Shown here piece by piece: positions 11,585 to 23,271 of a stretch of 64,000 bases of DNA; positions within the stretch are counted from its first letter, which is position 1, and every line of letters starts with the position of its first letter. Under the pieces are notes generated by a model, which saw nothing but the letters and a program-made list of their open reading frames with translations, searched no databases and had not been told where the DNA came from. Both the position numbers and the translations under genes were made by a program. The DNA lies in the NCBI GenBank assembly GCA_025331435.1, contig JAIWNI010000033.1, positions 186,001-250,000 of the forward strand. Reading direction: 5' to 3'. This DNA is from Choanephora cucurbitarum (taxonomy: Eukaryota > Mucoromycota > Mucoromycetes > Mucorales > Choanephoraceae).

Positions 11585-13164
11585 AACTGTATAAAAAAAA
11601 ACGTTGACTGAAAAAAAAAAGAGAGTGATCCAAAAAAGGAACGCGTCAAGTTTAAAGACAGTTTACGCGTTGATGGGATTGTAGACATTATCATTCGCGT
11701 TCATTCACTTTATAGGTAAAAAAAATTTTTTTTTTTTGAAGATGTCATTGTATGTTTATTTCTCTAAAGAACATCATGATTTCTAGAAGTTTTGATGTAT
11801 TCAAGCAATAGACTACCATTCTAAAAGAGTAACTTCCATTTTCTTGGACTGTGCTTTGCATGATCTCGATTAATAAGTATGATATGATCAGAAAAATCTT
11901 TTATACAAAAAAAGAAGGATGTCGTTTGAAGTTAGGAGTGATTGTACTCGTGCACTCAACAGTAGATCTTTTTTGATCGATGGTTGTTGTTCTTTTCTTT
12001 GTCAATGAATGAATCAGCGATTTCTATGTGCCAAGGGCGATTGAAATGTACACATCAATAGGGTTAATATAAGGAGATAAGTAGTCTTTAAAACTGCTTT
12101 TTGTAGGTATCCTTAAATCACCCGAGGAACATTCAGTTCAGTGTATCAAGATAAAAATGATATTATCTACTAAACACCAACACTGCATTCAATCAAACAC
12201 AAAGCTTTAACTTGATTGCTGCTTATGATTTTGTATAGCTTATTTAAAAAAAAATAGAAGCTTAGAGAAAGCGAATAGTTGATAGTAGAACCATAAAGTC
12301 TAATATACTGAGTTTGCTTTGGCGTTTAAAATACATGTAAGATAACCTTGCAAGTTCAACGGAATATGTTTGGAGATTATGTTTTTTTTTGAGGAAAGGG
12401 TGGGAGAGATAAACAAAAGACTCCTTATACAAAACAAGCGGGATTGAATGCATACGTGTTATACTCAAAAGAAAAGAGATGCCGTATTTCACTTGTTTCT
12501 TAAAATATACCTCTTTCATTGCATTTAAATTGAAATTGACTTGGCTTTCAGAAAAGCGGTAGACCATGCAGACAAGATAACACTGCTTGTCATTTTCTTT
12601 TGTAGTACAAAGTAATAAATCAAGTAAAGATGTTTATCGGAAAGAATCAAACCTGTTTCCCCCCCCCCTTATCCGTAGAAACAGCAGTAACAAGAGTCTA
12701 TGTAGATACAATGATGCCTGTTTGACCTATAGTTAACAGAGAGCAAAAGAAGAAGAAGAAGAAAATAAAACAAAGTTTAGCGTGAAATATCATGTAATCT
12801 GTCAACATGTCCGACCATGGCGTCTTCTAAACCTCTGTTTCTCTTTTATGCTTTTCTCGCTCTATTGAATAACAGGAATTAAAGCGGGAAACAAACTATA
12901 GTCAATATCTTCTCTTCATCCAGCTTGGGTCTCTTTGGTCATGTTGCCTCTCTTTCTCTCTTTTCCTTGGATAGCCCTGACTGACTTTTGAAGTTTAAAA
13001 AAAAATGGCTATACGGACTTTAAAGATTTTCTCACTGATTGGATGATTTTTTAACGTTTCATTTCTTGTTCTGAAAAAACATAAATTTCATTATCCACAA
13101 AACTTCTTTTTTTTTTTTTTTACTTCTTTCTCATCTCGAAAAACCGACTTCTTACTCTTACACA
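11585..13164. other. Divergent intergenic region (CAC2 / ERG10)
   Basis: About 1.6 kb between two divergent starts. The CAC2 side carries two MCB-type boxes, listed separately. The ERG10 side ends in a T-rich tract (about 13107-13122). A 101-codon minus-strand ORF at 12262-12567 shows no homology I recognise and no neighbouring splice structure, so it is not called as a gene. Confidence 0.5.
11641..11670. promoter_or_regulatory. Pair of MCB (ACGCGT) boxes upstream of CAC2
   Basis: ACGCGT is present at 11641-11646 and 11665-11670, with a further TTCGCG at 11695-11700, all within 120 bp upstream of the CAC2 start. In yeasts ACGCGT is bound by MBF and drives G1/S genes, and CAF-1 subunits are typical S-phase genes. 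The hexamer occurs elsewhere in the window (near 23329, 37995 and 54337), so a single copy is weak evidence. The tight pair is the notable part. Confidence 0.5.
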
Positions 13165-14612
<1,448 letters not shown>

Positions 14613-15421
14613 ATTGTGTAATGTTAAGCATGCACACAATACCATCTGTTTCTTTTCTAAAAAAGAAGAAATGGATAAACATTATACATATCGCTTGATT
14701 CTTTCTTTTCTACAAAATAACACTTTACATTAAAACATTAATCCCTTTGTATACTATCATCTCATATTACAACAACTAAAAAAAAATATAGTTAAATAAA
14801 GCATCAAAGTGATATCATTTTATAATGATGATCACTTGTTATAATCGCACTGTAGTAAAGACGAGTAAATACGTTCATGGTATTTTCTTTTTAGACTAAA
14901 GTTAAGCAACAGCCTAAGATAATAGTGAGAGGTGATTGCCTAGTCATCTTTAGAGTTTAACATTCGTCTTGAAATGAATCATTAGAGCCTCGATATGCCG
15001 GAGATATGTACCCTTGTATCAAATAGACTCTTAAATAAGGCATTCTCAAATCGAGCGACTGCTATGATGGTGGACTACACATACAACATCACTAATAGTT
15101 TCAATGTTTGTATTGCAGCTCGTGTCTTCATATGCTTTTACGAAAGAAAAAGTAGTTTGCAAAGCTTATTAGAACCATGAATTACTCAGATAGAAAAAAC
15201 CAACTCGTTTCTTTTACAGCTTTAATAATACATATTTCAAATGAACTTCTCTCTCTCTTTTTTTTTGGCTGTTCATTAAGAATGGCCAAGTCTATGATTC
15301 AACAGCATAAAATTTGTTCCAAAAAAAGAAAAATCGAAACCAAATTTTAAATTTCAGATGACGTGTAGCTTTTCAACATAATCAGGCATTATTTGTTGCT
15401 GTTCTTTCTCAAAACTTTAAA
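14613..15421. other. Intergenic spacer
   Basis: About 0.8 kb, AT-rich, including the ERG10 3' UTR and the region upstream of the orphan gene at 15422. A 61-codon ORF at 14995-15180 has no support. No RNA gene or repeat seen. Confidence 0.45.
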
Positions 15422-16396
15422 ATGATGAACCAACAACAACTCGAAGAATTGAAGAAATTCTTTGAAGCCAAGTTTGACGCCTTGAATAAAAGATTGGACA
15501 AATTGGAAAATGCGCAAAAATGCTGTAAGGCTCATGATAAAGAATCAAACATCGTTCCTGCTCCTTCTTATTTTGATAAGGAAAGGGGCAAGTCCAAGAA
15601 ACAGACAATTACCACCAAACTTATAAAGGAAGCCATTGAAGACATTGGATTTGATAGACAGACTGAAGTCATCTACCATAACATTCGACAAGCTTGTTAC
15701 AACCAAGCAAGTGATATGGTGCATAATATATATTTGAACAAGCCTGTCAAATGGTCTTTGGTCGATGCGAACACTAGATCAAATGCTATAAATAAGGCGA
15801 CTGAAAAAATCTACAAAAGTATCGGTTATGACTTCCATCAGTTTGAAGACGACTGGGCGATCCATCATTTAATCAGAAGAGCTTATGCGAATAAATACTC
15901 CTACTATCTCAAGATGGTAGAAGCAGGGTAAGCAATATCTCTTCAAGGTGTTCTTATCACTCAATGTCTGAGCACAATCTCATTGCATCTTTCTTGATAT
16001 AGCACAGATGAAGATGAAATTCAGAAACTCATGCGATACCTTGCAAAAGAAGATCTGATAGAAATTGAAGATGATAATGATAGTCAAATCGAACACGACT
16101 CTTGTGGAATAACCGAAATGGCCAAGGTTAACCAAAAGAGTGAGACAATGCCTGCGACTCGAAAGAGAAAAGCAGAGCCAGTATCAGTCTCTACTCAGAC
16201 TTCTAAAACAAAAAAAAATCCTTGTAAAGAAAAAGAAAGGTAAATGCGTCATATACACATATAAATTTGTCTAACCTGTCATTCTTCAATAGGGCTTAGA
16301 TATCAATCAAGAAGAGCTGCATTCAGAAAAAGAGAACTTAAGCCAAAATACCCTTTGAAATCGATAGATGTTTGTTCAGATGTATATATGTATTAA
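15422..16396 (+). CDS. Orphan charged protein with N-terminal coiled coil
   Basis: I do not recognise the family. Exon 1 is 15422-15927 and exon 2 begins at 16003, joined in phase across a 75 bp GTAAGC...ATATAG intron. The N-terminus is a short amphipathic coil (LEELKKFFEAKFDALNKRLD). Residues about 55-168 look like a compact helical domain rich in aromatic residues and Asn (IYHNIRQACYNQASDMVHNI, later AIHHLIRRAYANKYSYYLKM). The C-terminal part is acidic, then basic (TRKRKAEP, KTKKNPCKEKE), resembling a nuclear localisation signal. Exon 2 may simply stop at 16241-16243. Alternatively, donor 16240 and acceptor 16299 add 31 basic residues, ending at 16396 (278 aa). A DNA-binding role is possible but unproven. 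Confidence 0.6.
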
Positions 16397-17429
16397 CTAT
16401 GTCGATAAAAGTGATTTGTATATGGTAGCCTGTAACATGTAACTCAAATTCAATTCTGTCAAATGTCAGATTTGATTGACTCCAATGTTTTATTTTAAGC
16501 AGACCAAGGCTATTTTTGGGGGTCGAATATCGAAATTAACTTACGTTGACATTACAACAGCATGAGCATTAAAAAAAAAAGACTAAGCAGATAAGCCAAG
16601 GTTTTATTCTGGTATGACAGATTTTCAAGGCATTCATGTTTAACAAAATGTCTTTTCAATCACAAATGTTGTTCTATCTTTAGCAGATTTTAATTATCGA
16701 ATGGCTTCAATTTAATTTTTTCTTGACCACAAGCGTCTTCCATAATTCAATTGAATGCTCTTTTTTTTGGCACTGGTATATAGTCTAGATAACAGTCTAT
16801 TTCAAAACGATAGCCTGCGTCTAATTTTCTTTCAACTTTGGTATACATTGATAATGAACATCGTCTCATAAAAATTTCAAGATAAGGATTGTTACATGAA
16901 AGCTCATGATAAGCATTGGTACTGTAATTCTAAGAGTTAGAATCATAGGAAGTTGTGTTTGTTTTGTTTATCTTAACAAGGTAAGCGCTGTGTATCTTCT
17001 GTTACTGTTTTTCAAACTCTTTGTAATTTTTATTTTAAGTAGTAAAGTGGTCATATAAAGCGCAGTGCTTTAATAAAGCCAGCAACCAAGCCTTTTCAAA
17101 GATCGGCTTTCCACTTTACATGTCATTTCCTCATCTACTTTGTCTTCTTCTAGCGATCGCTCTACTATGTACAGAAAGGAAAAAATAAAGAAAAAAAAAT
17201 GAAAGGGTAAGAAGTTTAGGCCTAAATTATCAAAAGGTTTTTTTTTTTTTGGAAAAGTTCTATTAATACATAATACATTTACGCACAATGGGCTTGGCAA
17301 AGAAAGCCCTCTTTTTTGTTTTATTTTGGGCAATTGTTTACTATGTTTATTTTTAACAATAACAAGTAAGATTCTTTTCTTTTTTTTTCTTTACCTTCTT
17401 TCTCACTCTTTCTTTTATTCCTACTTATT
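16397..17429. other. Intergenic spacer
   Basis: About 1 kb of AT-rich DNA upstream of the 7-TM gene, ending in a CT-rich leader just before its ATG (17378-17420). A minus-strand 87-codon ORF at 17070-17333 is low-complexity and not supported. Confidence 0.45.
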
Positions 17430-18476
17430 ATGTGGACCCAAGATATCTATGCTTGGATTGTTTATAGCATCGCCTTTGCATTTCTATCAGCCCTGCTGGC
17501 TGCCAAATTAATCAAGAGACAGTGGCATTTAACACCCTTGACTCTTTTCTCGATAGCTTTCACGTTTGGTCATGTATATATTGCCTCTCATGCTGATTAT
17601 TATGCTGAAGAAGATATTGAATGGATCTATCAAGAGCCTATTCTGAATCAATTGCCTATCTTTTCTATTCTCGTTTTCGGTGGCATCATTGAATTACAGT
17701 TTATCTATATCAAATTTGTTGTAGCTGCCCTCAGAAACTATAGACGATGGGGTAGTCTGCATCCAGTCATGATGGAAGAGGACTCGAACAGTGAAGATTC
17801 AGAAAAGACAAAAGTAATACCCAACAACGAATTGATCAACATACCACTCACCAGTCCACCACCACAATCATCAACACCATTGTCTAGTTTTATGGCTTCA
17901 ATCAGCACAGTGATGTTGTGGGTCAATGTGTCTGCGATTGTTATCTACGCCATTGTTCTGATTGTCTTTTTATCATGTAAAGGCATAATGGAAGATGGCC
18001 AGCCTACCCAGTTGATATCAGCTATCTGTATCACTATCATGGCAGTATTGGGTGTCCTGAACTTCCTTGTTATCATGAGTATTACACTTCAATGTCTGAA
18101 TGAAATCAAGCGCATTCTTCAACAAAATAGACAAGATGCCTATGTACTTACACTCATCTCGTTCCTGTTTATGGTAGTAATGATCAACACTGCCATTATT
18201 AGTTGGATGGCAGTCATTCAGCCATCTACCTTGAAACCATTCTCATCATCATCAACTGATATTACTGCCTGGATTATCTTCAAGTCATTCACTGTCTATC
18301 TTCCACTTACTCTATTACTGATCTTCTGCCATCTTAAAGGTTCCAGTGATATCAGTCTCTTGAGAGAAACAGATCAAGCAAGACAGGCCGAAGAAAAGAC
18401 AAGCAGTTCCAATGCAGCATTAATGAATAGACTACATAGCGAAGAACGTATGAATAAACGATTAATGCTTGTTTAA
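17430..18476 (+). CDS. Orphan seven-transmembrane protein
   Basis: Single-exon ORF, 348 aa. Seven hydrophobic segments are visible at about residues 7-28, 34-53, 76-100, 158-185, 196-220, 236-262 and 278-303. An acidic, Ser/Pro-rich loop of about 55 residues lies between TM3 and TM4, and a polar C-terminal tail of 45 residues ends in KRLMLV. There is no cleavable signal peptide; TM1 starts almost at once. The layout resembles a GPCR-like or transporter-like membrane protein, but no DRY, NPxxY or other diagnostic motif is present, so no function is assigned. The ATG follows a CT-rich leader. The RNase Z gene begins 45 bp downstream on the same strand. Confidence 0.8.
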   Translation: MWTQDIYAWIVYSIAFAFLSALLAAKLIKRQWHLTPLTLFSIAFTFGHVYIASHADYYAEEDIEWIYQEPILNQLPIFSILVFGGIIELQFIYIKFVVAALRNYRRWGSLHPVMMEEDSNSEDSEKTKVIPNNELINIPLTSPPPQSSTPLSSFMASISTVMLWVNVSAIVIYAIVLIVFLSCKGIMEDGQPTQLISAICITIMAVLGVLNFLVIMSITLQCLNEIKRILQQNRQDAYVLTLISFLFMVVMINTAIISWMAVIQPSTLKPFSSSSTDITAWIIFKSFTVYLPLTLLLIFCHLKGSSDISLLRETDQARQAEEKTSSSNAALMNRLHSEERMNKRLMLV

Positions 18477-18521
18477 TTTTTTCTTTTTCTTTTTGTGCTT
18501 TCACTTTGATTTTTTTTAAGT

Positions 18522-19655
18522 ATGGTAGTATCTATGGATATCACATTTTTGGGCACTGGTAGTGCTCAGCCAAGTGCCACACGTAACCATCAAGCAATGG
18601 CACTTAGAGTGGATGGTGATATATGGCTGTTTGACTGTGGAGAAGCCACACAACATCAGTTTCAAAAGAGTCAATTAAAAATGGGCAAAATCACGCGTAT
18701 CTTTATCACTCATATGCATGGCGATCATTGTTTTGGTTTGGGCCCGTTACTCTGTAGTATGACCGATAATTTAAATCCCAACCAAGAAGCCAAAGGAGAT
18801 GAGAAACCCATCGAGATCTATGGACCTAGTCCATTACGAACCTGGATCCGTACCACACTCAAGTCAACCTACTCTAACTTGGGTCGCACTTATCGTGTTC
18901 ATGAGCTGTTGCATGAGCATGATCCTGTTGATCTTCAACAGGATCGTCATCCAAATGAGTTGGAGGGTCAGAATGTACTTATTGATAATAACAAATTTGA
19001 TCTCCCTTGTTTTGATGGTGACTATCGTGTTCAAGCAGCGCCTATCGAACACTCCATTCCTTCTCTCGGGTATGTGATACATGAGGCTGAGATTCCTGGG
19101 AAGCTGGACAGTCTGATTCCTTTGATCAAGAAAAATGCCGAGGCACTGAAGGCACAAGGTATTAAGAATCCTATGTCTCTCTTGGGTCAAGTGCAACGGA
19201 CTCAAAAGTCTTACGATTTACCCGATGGGAGTAAATTGACACCACCTCCTAAGCGACCTGGTCGACAGTTAGTTATTTTAGGAGACACCAAGGATCCCTC
19301 TTCACTCATCCCACTTGTCCATCGTCCTACTCTGCTTGTCCATGAAGCTACAAATGCATTGACTCGATTGGATCTTGATGCAAAAGATCCTATGACCTTG
19401 GAGCAAGTAGAGGAACGCACAAAAAATCATGGTCATTCTACGCCTCAGATGGCTGCTCATTTTGCAAAGAAAATCAGCTGTAGCAAGCTAATTTTGACTC
19501 ATTTCAGTGCTCGGTATCGCGGTGATGAAGACCCTGAAGCCGTAGAGGTAATGGAAGAAATCAGAAAGTTGGCTGTAGATGTATTTGATAAAAGAGATCA
19601 AGATGTGTTCTGTGCAAGGGATTTATGGTCTTTTGATATTAAACTAGAATCATAA
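18522..19655 (+). CDS. Ribonuclease Z, short (ELAC1-type) form
   Basis: Metallo-beta-lactamase-fold endonuclease that removes 3' trailers from pre-tRNA. Single exon, 377 aa. The N-terminus (from MDITFLGTGSAQPSATRNHQ) gives the RNase Z glycine motif. LFDCGEATQHQF and the zinc motif THMHGDH follow (about residues 66-72). Later conserved parts are VQAAPIEHSIPSLGYV, LVILGDT, LVHEATN, KNHGHSTPQMAAHFAKK and LILTHFSARY. At 377 aa with one active catalytic half this is the short ELAC1 class, not the roughly 800-aa Trz1 long form usual in yeasts. The true start may be the second Met at 18534, aligned with the ELAC1 N-terminus. No clear mitochondrial presequence. Confidence 0.92.
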   Translation: MVVSMDITFLGTGSAQPSATRNHQAMALRVDGDIWLFDCGEATQHQFQKSQLKMGKITRIFITHMHGDHCFGLGPLLCSMTDNLNPNQEAKGDEKPIEIYGPSPLRTWIRTTLKSTYSNLGRTYRVHELLHEHDPVDLQQDRHPNELEGQNVLIDNNKFDLPCFDGDYRVQAAPIEHSIPSLGYVIHEAEIPGKLDSLIPLIKKNAEALKAQGIKNPMSLLGQVQRTQKSYDLPDGSKLTPPPKRPGRQLVILGDTKDPSSLIPLVHRPTLLVHEATNALTRLDLDAKDPMTLEQVEERTKNHGHSTPQMAAHFAKKISCSKLILTHFSARYRGDEDPEAVEVMEEIRKLAVDVFDKRDQDVFCARDLWSFDIKLES

Positions 19656-19674
19656 TGACTTGTTTTTTTTTATT

Positions 19675-21519
19675 TCAAAGACTATTGCATTCTCTTGCTA
19701 AATGTCCCACCTAAAATAAGATTAGTGAATAAATGAAACTTTTAGACTAATTTATGTATTTACCTTATTACACCTATAACATGTAAATGGTTGATGTGGC
19801 TCACGCTTACTAAATGCTTGACTCTTGTTACGTCTAAAATGGTCAAATTCATCCATCATAGATTTAGTCCCAAGTCCTGTATATCTATTTTCATTTGCGC
19901 CCCCTAGTCGATTGTCATTTCTTCCTAAGGGCTTTGATGTATAGCCTGAATGATTAGGTCTAGCTGATGATGATGAATAAGAAGACATAGGGTGATGCGA
20001 AAAACCTTGTTGCAATAGATTGGGAGGAGGAGATCGGCTTCGACTTCTGCTTCGACTTCTGCTTCGACTTCTGCTTCTGCTTCGACTACGACTATGACTA
20101 CGACTTCGGCTTCGACTGAAACTTCGTCTCTGATATCCTCTAGATGATGGGCTTCTGCCTCTTTGTCTATGATAGTATGGACTGGGGCTACGGTTACGAC
20201 TACGACTGCGACTACGACTGCGACTGCGACTACGGCTACGGCTACGACTACGACTACGACTAAGGCTACGGTCATAACTACGACTTCTGGGACTATAACT
20301 ATCTCTATGATAATGGCGCCGAGATGATCTACTTCTGCCTCTTTGATGATCTGCACTCTCTGATCGCTCTGAACTGGTGCGCAATCTAGCCTGCTTTTGT
20401 TGATGAATCATGGCTGTATAGTCATCCAGATAATTCTTTTCCCAACCCTGAGGATCGATATGAGATGAAGCGGCCTGTTCATCCACAATGATATCATCTA
20501 CTGTCTTTAGATCCAATCCCTGATAAAATTCATCTACAGCTGCCATCAATTCCTTTGTGGGTGGTGGGCGTGGAGGAACTCTGATTTGATTTGGATCTAT
20601 TGGTTGGTAGTCTTCGGTCTAATCGCCGTTTAATAATCGGAAGCTTTTTTAATAAAGAGATATAAATGGTACTTACTTTGACAAGTAACATGAGACCAGC
20701 TGGTAACTCATGATAAGGCTTAGGAGGAGGGGGAGGAAGGGGAGTGTGTATCGCAGGTGGCGTAGAGGATGGTGGTGCTGAAGGTATAAACATAGGTGCC
20801 ATTCTGTTAGGTGGAGGAGGAGGAGGTGGTGGTGGTTGATAGGTTTGAAATGAATTATAAAATGGTTGTGAAGTAATGTCATGCCTAATTTGTTGTATAA
20901 CTTGAGGCTCAAAGATATGCTTTTCGCCCCAGAAACCAACAGTCTAGGATGATATATGTTATGGCATGTACTGAACTGACTAATAAATTCCACTTACTTT
21001 CATAATCTTAGCTTCATATTCTGGCGATCCGGCCGCTTCATAGGCTAATCTCAGCATAGGCACCAACAAAGGTAACATAGCATCTCTCATCCATAGTAAC
21101 TGTTTCCTAACTCTTTAAAACTCATTTTGAGATAGCAATAGATTGAATAGTTTCAATTTATCTTACGTATGAAAGACAACATCGTTTAAGAGATAAATGA
21201 CATGCAGTCTATCAGTGGGTGAACTTCTTGATTTCGATAGAGCCAACATGTACTCCAAGACAGCCACTATATGATGAGGTTGATGACAGTGCTCAAATAC
21301 CCAACCTTTGCCTGTCTATAACTTGTTTTTAGTCGATCGAGAAAATCAAAAACAGTTATTTTCCATTACTTCTATATTGGCTTTTGAACATTCGTGCATA
21401 ATGAGATGAAGAATGACACGAAAATCTTCAACACTTTTCTTTGTAGTGTTTCTAGAAGAGCCATCTAACATGTGTTGACATAGTTGTTGAAAATAAGCAG
21501 GTAAAGGCAAGTCCTGCAT
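19675..21519 (-). CDS. CHERP-like CID / RS-domain protein with C-terminal CCHC zinc knuckle
   Basis: Six exons: 21519-21370, 21315-21167, 21106-20998, 20943-20677, 20618-19764 and 19710-19675 (521 aa). Residues 1-130 form a CID (CTD-interacting) domain, with GKGWVFEHCHQPHHIVAVL and DRLHVIYLLNDVVFHT. A proline-rich linker precedes PYHELPAGLMLLVKTEDYQP, IDPNQIRVPPRPPP and AAVDEFY, the order seen in CHERP, a U2-snRNP-associated splicing protein. A long RS/RSRS tract (about 325-420) and FDHFRRNKSQAF, again like CHERP, come next. No SURP domain or G-patch is seen. A last 12-codon exon after a 53 bp intron completes CYRCNKVGHLAREC, a CX2CX4HX4C knuckle; without it the frame stops after CYRCNKVNT. 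A role in pre-mRNA splicing is inferred. Confidence 0.82.
20030..20285 (-). repeat. Tandem Arg-Ser codon repeat (RS domain DNA)
   Basis: Two blocks of near-perfect 6-bp repeats read CGAAGT/CGTAGT-like units on the minus strand, at about 20036-20125 and 20185-20280. They encode runs of alternating Arg and Ser in the CHERP-like protein. They lie in frame inside the gene and also open an artefactual frame of Val/Ala/Glu repeats. Confidence 0.8.
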
Positions 21520-21592
21520 TTTATATGTATAGAAAAAAAAAATAAGAACAAAGGTTAAAATTTTCATTTTGATACAAAACAAAAAAAAAACT

Positions 21593-23271
21593 TTATTGAG
21601 CCCAAGTAATTTTACATTGATGAAGTGTTGAGTTGATCAGATGGTCAATTGTTGTCTTGGGGGTGGCATCAAGTTTATGGGTGATGCTGAACGGACGCTG
21701 GATCTGCTTGAGACCATCGATCAGACCTTGACTACAGACAAAGCGATCGAGTTCGATCAGTTTTATGTTTTTAAGGGCACTTGTAAACTCAGCCAGTGCT
21801 TCTTCTGCATCGTCTTTAAGATCAGGTTGTAGCAGACGCTGGACAGTCAACTGAGGGTTCTCGCGTTTGCCGTTCCAGGCAGCTAGCGACAGGTAATTTA
21901 GATTACCTGCACAGGGTATCATACATTCTCGCCAAACACGTGAGGTAAACGAACGAACAGAACCCAACGACAATGAAGTCAGTTGAGTCAAGCAGCTCAA
22001 CACATTGTATTTGAGAACCATTGTTCTTTCCATCTCAATCCAATTGGCGATCATATCGTCTTGATTTGCAATCTCATCTTGATGTTGTGTAATAATCTGC
22101 ATGGCCTCTGCTTGTCGAGTTCGACGTCTATCTGGAAGGACAGGAACATCATGAAATAAATCACGTAGCTGGACATCAAACAAGAGCTCTTCAGAGTCAT
22201 ACACACCGTGTAGTGAAAATGTCTTTAGACTCTTAGGTAGTCGTTCTGACAACAGATTACGATCACTGTTTAAGAAGGCAGTCGCTCGATTGAAGCCAAG
22301 GCAACAAGGCACATAGAAATCGATGGCCAAGTGCTCTAGTTGGCGCAATCGTGAAAACATGCTTAGTCGTAGGGTAGGTCGTTGGCCAACTAATGTCTTT
22401 TGACACACCAAAGTGGTAAGACAGTCTAGCCAGGATATAAGACGATCAATGTCTGCTAGATACATGGATGTCAACTGAAGCTCTTTCAGTTGATCAAAGG
22501 GTGGTATTCTGATATCTGTTGCAAACAGGGGCATCTCTTGTTTATCGTTCAAGATACTGAGGGATCGTATATAATGAAGTTGATCAAATCGTCGTCGTGG
22601 TGAATGCAAAGCTTTGATCTGCCTGTTCAATGCACTCCAATTAGTATGAACCTTTCGCCACTTTTTATATCGAAATCAAAAGATGAGCTTAACTTTCTCA
22701 AAATACTAACGAAACATTACATACTTACAATGATAGGTTGACTGGCTATGGCACGCCAGGTACTACAGACTTGTAGTATTGTACAATAATTCTCAAAGCA
22801 TTCACAATAAGCAAAGATGGCTAACAAACAATCCACAGAGAGCCGACTGATAGGCACATCGTATTCATCAGCGAATCCGTTTTGTTGACCTCCTTTGGCA
22901 TTCTCATTCTTCCGACTACCCAATCTCACTAGTGTTCGTTTTTTGGTTTTTGGACTAACGTTACAACTAGTGGTAGGAGAAGGTGTAGGAGAAGGTGTAT
23001 CTTTTGACGATTCGGGTGGTGATTGGGATGATTTTTCTTCTATGTTGTCTGATTTTTTATTATTCTTTTTCGAGCGTAACGGTGACCACTTTTATAAGAA
23101 TTATTAAGCTATGCCAACCAGGACAAAAAGAAAGTGGGTTATACCTACACCATAAGGCTTTAGGCGTTGCATCTTTTCTAGTGCATGGTTATCTAATTTA
23201 GGCGGTGGTGATATTTGATTTGATTTGCTATTAACACTCTTTTCTTCAAGAGGTGTCCTCTGTATTGACAT
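21593..23271 (-). CDS. F-box protein with leucine-rich C-terminal half
   Basis: Three exons: 23271-23149, 23088-22729 and 22660-21593 (516 aa). Residues 1-117 are basic and Ser/Pro-rich, with repeated TPSPTPSPT. The F-box lies at about 118-158 (VPISRLSVDCLLAIFAYCEC, then CTILQVCSTWRAIAS), the SKP1-binding motif of SCF ubiquitin ligases. The remainder has irregular leucine-rich segments (FDQLKELQLTSMYLADIDRL, LRQLEHLAIDFYV, LTQLTSLSLGSV), as in fungal F-box/LRR substrate receptors. It is therefore inferred to be an SCF substrate adaptor with unknown substrate. The intron 1 acceptor (TATAAAAG) and intron 2 acceptor (ATAAAAAG) are A-rich and lack a pyrimidine tract. The stop codon lies 74 bp before the CHERP-like start. 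Confidence 0.8.

Noticed and set aside
12262..12567. 101-codon minus-strand ORF
   Set aside because: No recognisable homology, no splice partners and AT-driven composition. It is too weak to call.
19925..20356. 143-codon Val/Ala/Glu repeat ORF in the CHERP-like gene
   Set aside because: It is an out-of-frame reading of the Arg-Ser repeat. The real frame gives the RS domain.
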